DNA of 64,000 bases from Symsagittifera roscoffensis (lineage: Eukaryota; Xenacoelomorpha; Acoela; Convolutidae): assembly GCF_963678635.1 (NCBI RefSeq), contig NC_087062.1, forward strand, positions 79,051,200 through 79,115,199, written 5' to 3'. Numbering within the stretch: the first letter of the stretch is position 1; each line of letters begins with the position of its first letter. The notes under the pieces were generated by a model. It did not search any database. It had not been told where the DNA came from and saw only the letters and a list, made by a program, of their open reading frames with translations. This document shows positions 23,918-34,411 of this stretch, piece by piece. A program made the translations under genes and the position numbers.

Positions 23918-26900
23918 TTAAGCATTCAGCAACTGCTTCAAATGCTTATTAAGCTCAATTTCTTTGTTCAGTCTATTGTTTCTTTCGTTGACGAAAGCCG
24001 AGTACTCTTTTTCAAACTGACTCAATTTGCTCTCCGATTCAGCTGCTCGTTTCCGCAAGTCCTGCACGAGCAAGTCTTTGTCAACGCGCATGGCTTCCCG
24101 TTCAAAGCGACTTGTAGCATCATTCAACTCTTTTTCAACCGATGCTAGCTTTTCCGTAACCCGCTTTGCTTCAGCCGTTTTTTCCTCGACTAGTACGCCT
24201 CTGTCACGAGCTAGCTCCATGTACTTATCTTTGTCTCGTTTCAGATCAGAATGAGCACGAGATGACATAGTTTTCTCTTCTTTGAGTTCATCGGTTATCC
24301 TGGCAACCTCTTTTAGAGATCCTACAAACAAGTAAAATTATCGAAAGATTTTAAACTTGAAATAGAATGTATCCATGTTTGGTATGTTTTAGAGCAGGGC
24401 ATTTCAAAACAGATTTTAAAAAAACACTTTTAAAACAGTATCATTTTCGGCTGTAATTTTATACAGAAGGAAACTGCCAGAAATGCGCTTGCTCTCAATT
24501 AACAATCACTTGAATCAGCAAATCACCAATTAATTTTACTCTCGCGCACAGAAAGATATTTCTCGTCATAATGGGGGTCACGCTAATTCAAAAATGAGAA
24601 ATCTCCCTGAGCCAGAAAAATCCACAAACTGTTTTTTGTACTCTTCTTGTATAAATGTTTCATTGAACTTAAAACTCGCTTGCTAATTGATAGAGAAACA
24701 AATATGAAAAAGGAACCATTGATTTGACTGTTCTGACCTATTTTCTTGAAAAATACTTTTTTAAAACTTTTGCACCCTGTCCGTATCTAAAAAACTCAAC
24801 CTATTTACACAGCTCGCCATATTTGAAAAAATATATATGTTTCTTGACACACTTGATTTCCTAGAACATATCCAACAGACAAATGAAAAGAACCACGAAC
24901 GCAAGGAAAAAAATAACATTCGAATTTCAAAGAAAAAATATGCCCCTAAAGGTGGTTGAACTTCAAAAACAATTTATTATTGACATTTTTTTGATAAAAA
25001 CAACCGACTTTGAGAAAACTGATCAAAAGGTAAACTTTTGATTCCGCTGAAAAAACTGATAATTAAAATCCACTTCCGAAACTAGAGGTCAATCACGTTT
25101 TTCATGACCTTTAAACTTTTCAATAGTGGAGTTTGACCTTCGTTCAGCAAAGGAAATGAAGTGAACTTAAAAAAAATCAAAATTCAAACAGCGACAAATT
25201 CTTATATAAGATTATTCGAAAAAAGCTACGAAATGCCGGAAAAACTAGATCTATCAAAAAATAAAGCCAGTTTTCAAATAAAAAAACATGCCCAGACAAT
25301 GGAAAAAGAAATAAGCATATAAGTATCGGAAGAAAATTTACCAAACGGTAACAAAGCCGAAAAATACACACGTCGAAAGACGCAATATGCGTTTTTTTTC
25401 GCGCATCGTAATACGCAATATAGCCATTAAACCTATCTAATATAGGCCAATACCTATTAAGCCAAAAAGAGGAAAAAAATCAAAAAAGCCAAAAAATTAT
25501 TGTCATGGAAAACTTGAACTAGGCTTTCTATTAAGATTTTGGCTCTTTTTCCTTTCCCCCCCCCACCTGCAAATTTTAAGATGTAAATTTGTTGACCAGA
25601 TTGTCCGATTGTTATGAATTTACATACAGACCAATACGGCCACGACAAACATATTTGGTCTTCATACTCAACCTCGTAAAACCACTCGTTACACAAATAA
25701 GTTGAAACTGGCGCGAGGTGGGGGGGGGGGGGGGGGGGAGGAAAAAGAGCCAAGATTTTTAGCATTTTGTGCGATCCAAAAGTGAGCATAAAAATTTTGT
25801 TTTCCTTGCAACAAATCAAAATTAGGTCACTGAGCCGACAAAAATAGGTCGAAATCATTTGAGCAAAATAAAATTTTTCAGCAAAAAAAAAGAAAACATA
25901 AAAAGTCAAGGTTAGTAAAATTACAAACATCAGAAGTAAATCAGAATACAAAAAGCAACTATAATGTAAAAAAACTAAATATTTCCGTTTGAAAAAAAAA
26001 AACAGGTCCTGTCAGATTCGAACCCACGTTCTTTGCCACCCCAGGCGTATTCGTTACCTCCAGACCAAATTTGCCAGTGGCACAAAGACGAAATTAAAAT
26101 AATTAGGAGCTGAACCGAACTTTACGTAACTTTCCATTTCCAATAGTGACAATTCTGTGCCTAAACACATTTACGGGACAAAGTCTAGTACCCGGTTGCA
26201 TAACCCTTGCACATGGCAAGGTTAATTATTGTTTTTCAAGCTTCTTGTTTTACCTATCGATATCACCGCATGCCGATATAAGACGTGCCAAGAAAGAATT
26301 ATACGCCCTCAATATACCCATTCATGTTAAAATTTCGTCCAGCTGAATTCTTCAAAATCAGATTTAAAATTCTTTACCATCCAGAGCTTTGTTGAGGGAT
26401 GTCAGCTGTCGCTCAAATGACTCCTTTTCAGATTTCCAATTGTTTCGGCTTTCTATAAACTCCGCGTCAGTTTTCCTAAAATCATACTTATATCAACCAT
26501 GCTTCAGCAATGGCGCTTTTTGTCAAATACTCCTTTTAAACTTTTTGCGAAATGAACACGAGTTTCGAGGTTTTGGAAATTTTGGAATCTTACACATAAA
26601 ATTAATTAAGCATACCTTTTATCATGACTGACTGCCTGTAACTCCTTTTGCAACTGTTCGATGGTTTGATTTAATGTTTTAACAGCTTTAGCTTTTTCTG
26701 CAGACCGATTTCCCTGAAGAAACCGATTTTCTTCCAAGATACTTTCATTCTTCATACGTAACTTTTCATTCTGTTGTTTGTATTCGTCTTTTATTTGAAT
26801 CATCTCATGGTGATTTGAGGCTGAATAAAAAAAAACAAGTTAACAAACCCATCGATTCTAATGTAAATTATACATGCAAAAGAATAAGTACCCAAAACAT

Positions 26901-27159
26901 CAAACTTCTCTTCAAGTAGTCTAAACTTCAACTTATCAGCTTCAACCTGCTCTTCGTATTCATTGATTGTATGCTGAAGACCGTCAACAAGATCTTCGAA
27001 CACTTTCCGACGTTTATATTCATCATCTGCCCTTGTCTTTAAAATCATGATTAAATTACTCTGCTCATCAATACGAGATTTCAGGAGTCCAACTTCCGTT
27101 TTATCAGATGCAGGTAAGTTTTTGCAATGCTTAAGGGCATTTCTCACATTCTCGTCCAT
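23918..27159 (-). CDS. CCDC89: CCDC89-like coiled-coil protein, four coding exons
   Basis: Exons on the minus strand: 27,159-26,892, 26,820-26,616, 26,475-26,378, 24,321-23,918. All introns are GT-AG (donors GTACTT, GTATGC, GTAAAG; acceptors TTATTCAG, ATTTTAG, TTTGTAG), and joining them keeps one frame through phases 1, 2 and 1 to 324 residues plus stop. The product is almost wholly coiled coil. Near residue 30 it reads SRIDEQSNLIMILKTRADDE, followed by NHHEMIQIKDEYKQQNEKLR around residue 95. I recognise both as the signature of CCDC89, a conserved protein of about 370 residues in vertebrates linked to ciliated/testis tissue and HEY1 binding. The start at 27,159 follows a candidate 5'-UTR acceptor (TTTCAG at 27,188), so the ATG at 27,219 is less likely. 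The gene lies about 780 bp from the giant retroelement. Confidence 0.8.
25541..25751. mobile_element. Short inverted-repeat element (MITE) in intron 3 of the CCDC89-like gene
   Basis: Ends GGCTCTTTTTCC...GGAAAAAGAGCC are exact inverted repeats, extended inward by a C-run plus ACCT on the left and AGGT plus a run of about 20 G on the right. AAGATTTT flanks both sides (25,533-25,540 and 25,752-25,759), an 8-bp duplication as made by hAT transposases. If the TT next to GGCTC belongs to the element, the duplication shortens to GATT. The 211-bp interior has no coding capacity. Confidence 0.6.
26006..26083 (-). tRNA. tRNA-like sequence in intron 3 (relic or SINE head)
   Basis: On the minus strand TGGTCTGGAGG fits the A-box with one mismatch and GGTTCGAATCT contains an exact B-box, about 35 nt later. 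Acceptor and anticodon stems are not convincing. It is similar in type, but not in sequence, to the tRNA-like stretch at 22,283-22,365. Confidence 0.35.
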
Positions 27160-27187
27160 ATTGGTAACTAGCGAAGTTCCATAGAAA

Positions 27188-27190
27188 CTG
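27188..27190 (-). promoter_or_regulatory. Candidate splice acceptor in the 5' UTR of the CCDC89-like gene
   Basis: AAAATTTCAG precedes TTTCTATGG 28 nt before the ATG at 27,159. If used, a non-coding first exon lies further right, toward or inside the retroelement LTR. Confidence 0.35.
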
Positions 27191-27219
27191 AAATTTTGAA
27201 AGGACTTGTTGCAAAACAC

Positions 27220-27937
27220 ATACCTCTACATTAGAGAAGTGCTTTCATCAATTGCATGTGATTCGATGGCATTGCGTCGCAGTTGGTTGCCCGCCAATTT
27301 AAACAAACTTAAAATTGCTTTCAATCAGCCCAAAATTGTGTCACAACCAGGGATGTTAAAAATTGAAAGGACAATTCGAATCAATCTAACTAGGAATCTA
27401 TTGAAAGAAGTCCTGAGTAAAACACATTTATAGCAACAATTCAAGACAACCAAACAACACAATTATAAGAAAGACAATTATTGCAACAATTCAAAACAAC
27501 CAAATAATAACTTATCAGCGAATATTACAGATTCTATAATTGCCTTTAAATTAAATTTGTGATAATTTTTTCTTCATCCATAAAAATCCAACCCTATTAT
27601 TGTGTGTTAGTTCAGTCCCCTTGTGTCCAGTCAAATTCCTTTTTTACCCTTGAACAGCGCCTTCGATGATTAGAAAGAACAACAAGGAGTGCACAAACAA
27701 ATAATGCTTAAAATCTTCAGGACTTTTAAATTGGATTAAATGTGCTTGTTGTTCTAATAACTGGTTTCATTTCAACTGTGTAAACATAACACTTAGCTAC
27801 TCTAAGGTGATCCAATGGTTTCAATGTTCTATGTCTGCTCAAGAGAGTACCTGAGGACTCGCTTTATCCCTTGGCATAGAGTCTCTCGGATAAAATGAAT
27901 GATAATTTCTACAATGTAGGAAATGTTACTTATTGTC
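27220..27937. other. Upstream flank of the CCDC89-like gene, left flank of element A
   Basis: No gene. A short tandem reads GCAACAATTCAAGACAACCAAA (about 27,433) and GCAACAATTCAAAACAACCAAA (about 27,483). TTGTC at 27,933-27,937 abuts the LTR end and is the expected left half of the target duplication of element A; the right half is outside the window. Confidence 0.5.
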
Positions 27938-28162
27938 TGTAACATTCGTCTACTGCAGTCACACATGAGGCTTAAGAAAAATAGGCCCTATAACCACTGG
28001 CTCAAGGGTCAGGGACACCATCTCTTGTGTTTTTCTACCTCAAGAACGGTCGGAGCCAGTTCGGTTCGTTTGTGACATGAGACTACTACCCGTTACAGCT
28101 TAAAGGCTACTACTAAAATATCCCCCCACTCTAGAATTAGAAACGTCCCCATACTTAGGTCT
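27938..28162 (-). repeat. Element A 3' LTR, outer (3') fragment
   Basis: Starts TGTAACATTCG on the plus strand, that is, LTR end ...CGAATGTTACA on the sense strand. It matches the same part of the B LTRs with only a handful of substitutions and stops at ...ACTTAGGTCT, precisely where element B begins. Confidence 0.85.
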
Positions 28163-29043
28163 TGTAACATTCGTCTACTGCAGTCACACATGAGGCTTAA
28201 GAAAAATAGGCCCTATAACCACTGGCTCAAGGGTCAGGGACACTATCTCTTGTGTTTTCCCACCTCAAGAACGGTCGGAGCCAGTTCGGTTCGCTTGTGA
28301 CATGAGACTACGACCCGTTACAGCTTAAAGGCTACTACTAAAATATCCCCCCACTCTAGAATTAGAAACGTCCCCATACTTAGGTCTCTAGATACCCAAA
28401 ATACATGAACGCCGTTAAAAACCGGGTTGGAACAATCCGTTAGGTTACTTTTTATTAGACAGTGTGACTTTGATCCATTTCAGATGGATCAACCTAAAAC
28501 TCGCCTTACCTCAACATAACAATCATAAAACACACTCTAGAATTTAAATTCGTACTCACATATCAGCGCTCTCAAGAGTTGGGAAAATAATCCAGTCAGT
28601 AACTAACTCAAGAAATAAATAACTAAGAGAAGTTTAATGTTTTATAGTTTGGACAGCAAGGATAAGTTCATGCTCTAGAATTTGAGTTCTCTTGGACCGT
28701 TGGGACACTCCAGTTGTCCGCCTTTCCGCTGAAGGTTCACTCTGGTCCAACTTTAGTAATCGCTCTCTCGGGGATACTCTGTCTTCTATTTCAAGTAGGA
28801 CAGCTCTACTCTCGTTCACTATGATGGAAATTGCGAATAGCAATTTCCCACTCGTTTTTAATTGACAACTTCCCCGCAATTGTTCTAAAATTGCTCTGAT
28901 TTCTTTTTCTGATTTTCAGTTATCGCGAGAAAATCGTGCATGACATGTTCCTTTCGAAATTTTGAAAAATTAAATTTCACTTCAAAATCAAGTATTTTCT
29001 GCTCTTCTCAAGGTCAAACTTCCAAATATGACCGACTGGCACA
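28163..29043 (-). repeat. Element B 3' LTR (881 bp)
   Basis: Sense-strand landmarks: TGTGCCAGTC start (29,043), TATAAA at 28,646-28,641, AATAAA at 28,456-28,451, splice-donor-like GAG|GTAAGG at 28,510, end GTTACA (28,163). It is preceded at 29,044 by a short purine tract (GGGGAGTA), the candidate polypurine tract. An 81-codon frame inside it is identical in the other LTR simply because the LTRs are identical. Confidence 0.88.
28641..28646 (-). promoter_or_regulatory. LTR TATA box (B 3' LTR)
   Basis: CTATAAAAC on the sense strand, about 190 nt before an AATAAA. This gives a plausible U3-R-U5 layout, with the start site about 30 nt downstream of the box. The corresponding position in the A LTR reads GATAAA and is weakened. 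Confidence 0.5.
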
Positions 29044-29473
29044 TACTCCCCGGACTCGAGATCGATGTCCTCATCGCGCGCTGTCTTCTGCCAGTGAGTC
29101 CCAGAAAAACCGAGTGTTGCTCAAGATACAGTGCCAGTGGTCATTTACAGAAGTTTGCAGCAGATTCAAGATTATCTACACCCCAAAATTCACGACCATT
29201 TAAAATTTTCACACTATTGCTAAACAGCAATCAAAATCTGCATTTACCTGCACCTTTGAATTTTCGCTTTTCAAGCCAATCATTTAAAAATCTCTTTTGT
29301 CCTATTCAATCAGGAAATTGTCATGCAGCATTTTGATCTACATAATAGATATAGTATATTAGTAACAATATTTACTTTGTTAAAATTTCTTTTTCGTGAA
29401 TCCAATTTTCACTCGGATTCACACTCAAGCCCCCCTTCCCTCTCAAGACTCAAGATCCATCCGATTTGCCCAT

Positions 29474-31690
29474 TCATCTCGTGCTCTTCGCCTTGGAGGT
29501 ACTGCCTCCTGAAGTGCTAGATGCGGCAAACTGTCTCAACAGTTCCTCTTCATCATCGGAACTAATCACAATCTCCTCCCAAGCCTTCAGCTGTTCATAG
29601 GATCGCATCCATTCTCTCTGCTCCTGCAATCTCTTTGCTTGGTTGGGTAGTGCCTTCACCCTAGCTTCTCGGTTCAAGCAAAAGGAGTTGTGCAGGCTCA
29701 AGCTCACGTTCTTCGCCAGGTCTTCCTCTAGTATCGACTCCCTCGCTTTGGTGTTGTCTCTAGACATCTTACCCACTCTCTTCCATCCCGTCGTGATCGC
29801 ATTACGATGGGTTAGCAGGGGTCTCTTGAAAGCTTCCGGCCCAATCTCGGCCTGGAACTGTCGATACTCCTTTTGATGTTTTCTCATGTGATCTTTCGTT
29901 GCCCTGTACAACCAAGACGTCAGTGTCGCCCGAAACCATGGAAAGTACCTCGAGCGACTCCATACGTGCCTGACTTCCGTTGGTATGGCGAATACTTTGC
30001 ACGCAGTCTCAAACAACTCAAGTCTCCTGCTGTAGTCTATCGCGTATATTGACTCAGCCGTTGGCGTCGTCGCCTCCCGATATTTCGTTATATTCTCTTC
30101 TATCCATCTCAGAGCTAACATCGTACTCACTACTAAGAGCGTCACCTTCTGCCGGTGATCCGGTAGTCCGATCGACCGAATCTCTTCCACATCCCACACC
30201 AGGCAAAGGTTCTTGTGATCTGGATACCACACCGTTTGTGCCAAACAGTGGCATGGGCATTCCCCATGAGAGATCTCAATGCTCCTGAGATTACGCTCCC
30301 CTGAGGCTTCCAAGAGAGGCTCAAGCTCCATCATTTTCTCGTGCATCGTGTCGTTGTCTTCCAGGTTCGGAGTACTTCCCACAGGTTTCCCGATCACGTT
30401 TTGTCTCTCGTGATCGCTTGTGTTTTCTCTTTCCAACTTCAGAAGATCTTCTCCCCAGATTTCGCTTAAGTCATCTCTCAATTCTTTTGGTACTGTCCCT
30501 TTGATTTTTCTCAACAACTTGTGCGAGTGATGCGACATCCGAGCCAACCTCACGCACTTGGGCACTGAGAAGGCCTTGTCCACCAGTATTCTCTGGCTGG
30601 ACACTTCCACCATCGCCATGTGTAGCGGGTAGTGACTTCCGCACAAGTTGGCCATCATTGACCCTATCAGCGATTTCGCGTTCAATGGCAAGCCATAAGC
30701 TTCGCTCAGGGGAAATCCCATTTCCGCCTCAAGACCAACTTTCCAGCTCCGGATGTGTTTTTGAGTCACCTGCAACACCCCGGGCCATGATTCCACGCTC
30801 AACGCCGTCACTAAATGATGCTCAGACTCCAGTCTCTCCAGTGCCTGCAGACCACACATTCTCTAGAAGAATCCGAGAGCTGTCGCTATATTCACCGTGG
30901 TTCTCGCGTAACATTCCGCTATTATTTGCACTTCACTTTTCTCCCTTTCTGTGATGTCTTCGAACCAAGTGACCAGGTCTTCTTTTTGAAACGACAGTAT
31001 CCTGACGCATGACCGTCCATCGCAGATGTGCTCTCCGTTCCCACACGTCGAATCCAGACAGCTACCCGGCTCCAATTTCTTTGCTGACCCGGGGTCGCTC
31101 GTCCTTTCGCTTGGCTCTTGCATCTGGGGCGTGATTAGCTTATGCAGCACACTTAACTTCGCCAGATCTTCATCTTCCGTTGGTGCTAACCTCACTCGCT
31201 CGGTGGTTTCCTCGATTAGACTCGCATGGGGATGTGGACACCAGGAGGGTCTTAGTAGCTTCCATATCACTCCCAAGTTCGTGGTTAACAAGCCATTTCC
31301 ACCGCCCATGTTTACTTCAACTCTCTTGTTTGAGCGCGGCATGCTTATCACCTCTGGTGTTTTCTCAAGAATCAGGCCCAGGCTCGGCCCCTCTTTCTCC
31401 ACCGCGTCTATCTCCATTATTCTTTCTGTCCAAAACTTCAGCAGCTCCGCTACCTCATGGTTTCTGTGGGCTCCTCCAGCTTCCGAGTCTAAGAAGGGAT
31501 TGTAGGCTATTCCCATCACTCCAGACACATATTGGTATTCCCCCTTCTCACTGAGTCTCGAGTACTGTTCTGACGAGGCCAGGTTACGGTGAACATCATG
31601 TTCTTCCTCGAACTTCTTATTAGAGAACCTCCGTACCTCGTCCAGCTTTCGATGGTTCTCTAAGGATAGTCTGGAACCATCTTCTTTCTC
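29474..31690 (-). pseudogene. Element B: 3' part of ORF5, 5'-deleted and interrupted by a stop
   Basis: Corresponds to residues from about 323 to the end of the 1,063-residue ORF5 of A, with the large majority of residues identical. The 5' side ends at the deletion junction near 31,690, where the frame meets TAA. At about 30,863 the TCG codon of A is TAG in B, splitting the frame into pieces of about 221 codons or more (ending 30,863) and 461 codons (30,859-29,474). Function unknown; see ORF5 of A. Confidence 0.85.
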
Positions 31691-31694
31691 TTAA
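31685..31694. other. Deletion junction of about 7 kb in element B
   Basis: To the left, sequence follows A near 47,400-47,415 (ORF5). To the right it follows A from about 54,472 (the interval before ORF2). A short pyrimidine match (TTTTCT / TCTCTT) at the join hints at microhomology or template switching during reverse transcription. Confidence 0.75.
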
Positions 31695-31806
31695 AATTCA
31701 ATTGTCATGCCAATCACATCTTAAGATCCTTTTACCTGCGCCGCACCCCAGTACCTAACTCAAGACTCCTCCCTGACACCCGACCTGATACCTCCATGTA
31801 CCCGAC

Positions 31807-34411
31807 TCAGGCGATGCTCAAGTAGTACTTCTTGTGAAGATGCACCATTATCTCTGTTTCTGCAAAGACCACATGTAGGATAGCGTACAATTCCCTCGAG
31901 CTCAGTTTGCCCCTGTTTGGGTCGTACACCGGCATCGAGACCTCCACTATTCCTCTTTCAATCATGAAGTCACGTAGTCTTGTCAGTGCCAATATCACGT
32001 GTTCGGGATCAATTGTGTTTCTGTCGTTGACTCTCGTTACTAGGAAGCAGAGGTATTTGCCCGGGACTTGTGCCACTGACGGTGGAAGCGCTGCTATGCC
32101 TCCCAGTCCTGGCCTCTGTCTGAACAGAAACTCTACGTTCTGGTACTCTCTTTTGAAGTCAGCCTCCAATCTTGATTTGAAACTCATATCCGCCGTGATG
32201 CAGATCGCGCTGGTCCTGTTTGACAGGATGAAGTCGCTATCTGTTATCATGATGTTCTCTGAGTATTCATTGGGTATTTCGAATTTCGTTTTGAAATTCC
32301 TTCCTATGGTAGGCTCTGGTTCTTCTTCCTCCAGTTCCAATCCGCTTGTTTCCCTCACTTCCTTGAGCTTCTTTATCATCAAATTTTCGGTGTGGGTAAG
32401 TCCTACCCCCACTCCCCGGACAAAAATATTTATCGACGTCCCCGTCGATGTAGTCGGGTCTGAATTGTCCTTAGGGATGTCCAGTGGCCTGTCTGTTGCT
32501 GTCCATCCGAAAAGAGGGTCCTCTGTCTTCATGTAATTTGCTGCTGATATATCGACTTGCTGAATGCTTTGTCCTTCGTGGCTCTCGTCCTTGACATCAC
32601 GCATCCACTCTAGAATCCTCAAGTTCGTGTTCTCCCTCCTTTCTATTTCACTCTGCTCGAGATCCGTCTCCAATTCTGGCGTCGAGTAATCATCCTGCGG
32701 ATAATGTCCACCATCGTCAATGACCTGCCATTCCTCTCCGGCTTCCAGTTCGCCTGCGCTTAGTAGTTCATCGCCCAACTTGTCTGGCTGTATCTTATCG
32801 ATCAAGAAGTCATCCCCGTACCTATTGTACCTCATGCCTGTGCGTTTACGATTGCCAGTCCTGGTTTCCGGTGGTGTTGGTCGACCCGGCTCCATCCACT
32901 TCGGTACCTCGTTTTGCTCTGGGTCGTTCCAGTCTTCTTCTACAAATGAACCTGCATCCGACTCCACTTCTATCTTTTCGTTGTCGTCCAAACTCAAGTT
33001 CTCATTACCATCATTTTTCTCTCTAGTGCCTTTCTCATTCACTTCGCACGCTGGTTCCACCACCAGGTACTCAAGACCTTCCATGTCTCTTGGTAGGCAC
33101 CAGTCCTCCGGGGACGGGACATGAGGCTTCAGATTTTCGTAATGTGCTGCTCGCCCTGTACTCAAGCGATAGAACCGTCCTTGTTGATGTACTTCCGTAA
33201 TCATGAACGGTCCTCTCCATTTCTTGAGTAGTTTCTTTGTTCCCTTGGGCGGTATGACATTTTGGAAGACCCACACGTATTGGCCCACTTCGTATGGCTT
33301 TGCTCTTAGTATCTTTTCGTCATATTTCTTGCGTTGCCTCATTTGCGCTTGCGCCGTGTTTCTCCGACATAGCTCGTTTAGCTCTTGTTGTCTTTTGATC
33401 GCTTCCTTCACGTATGCTTGAGGTGACGTCCTCTTCCCCTCGTACTCCGGGTAAAAGAATGTTATAGGCATTGCCCTTTCCCTGCCTGTCAACATCATGA
33501 AAGGACTGATACCCGTCGTTGAGTGCTGAGTACTATTATAGGCTCCTACTACCTGTGGCAGGTATTTGTCCCAGTCCGTCATGTATCTCGAGCAGTACAC
33601 CCTGAGCATGTTGACCAGTGTCCTGTTCTGTCTCTCTACCAACCCATTGGTCTGTGGATGATAGGTCGTCGAGTGCGCTTGAGCAATGTGTGATCTCTTC
33701 ATCAATTCTTTTGTCAAGTCCCCCACAAAAGCCTTGCCGTTGTCTGACTGGAAAGTCATTGGACAACCATATCGCGATATCCAATGCGTTATCAGGTGAT
33801 CACATGTCTCCTCTGCCGAGGCTGTCTGGCACGGAACCGCTTCCGCCAACTTGGTGAAGTGATCTATTATAACTAGTATTTGGTTATAACCCGAATCCGT
33901 CATGCAGATTTTCTGATGGTCTATCTGCACCACTTCATTGAATTCCGAACTCTCGACAGACTTGAGGGGAAACTTCATCTTCCTTGGGTCTTTTACTTGA
34001 AGGCATGCTAGGCAGGCATTCACCCATCTCTCGCAAGCTTTTCTCATTCCCGGCCAATCAAACCTGTGAAGTATCCTTTGTTGTACTTTATCTATCCCCT
34101 GGTGGCCCATCTGGTCGTGTGATCTGAAAAGCACCTCCGTTTGGTACAATTGTGGTAGTATGATGAGGTTGTGTTTGTGTAATATTTTTTCCTCATCTCT
34201 TCTCTTGCACGCTACCACCCCTTCAGCTGTGTGATAAAGTAAATCTCTCTTTTCCTTGTAGAACTGGCTCAAGATCTTGTAGCTGTCTTCCTCAAGTTCC
34301 CCCTTCTCCTTGACTCCCGAATGGATCCATTTGGAGAGGTTACTTGTCATTTTGTCATTCTTCTGGGCCCTTATTAGGTCAGACAGCCTGTATCTCGCCT
34401 TAACGTGCTCT
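31807..34411 (-). pseudogene. Element B: integrase and macro-like C-terminal part of the polyprotein, out of frame with the rest
   Basis: The open frame from the codon at 34,350 gives 847 residues: HHCC zinc finger (SHDQMGH ... CLAC), DD35E core (QIDHQK, QSDNGKAF, GLVERQN), GPF chromatin-binding-type module, an acidic linker, then the macrodomain-like tail. It is nearly identical to the same part of A. It is cut off from Gag-RT by a 1-bp deletion near 34,410 (A has CTCCTTTAG where B has CTCTTTAG), so B cannot make an intact polyprotein. Confidence 0.85.

Noticed and set aside
25457-25951. 164-codon minus-strand frame
   Set aside because: Translation is low-complexity Phe/Leu/Pro created by the poly-C/G and poly-A/T tracts of a MITE and its flanks; it overlaps an intron.
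28634-28879. 81-codon frame, identical at 43,660-43,905
   Set aside because: Lies inside the LTR upstream of the TATA box; identity reflects LTR identity. No sign of a protein-coding role.
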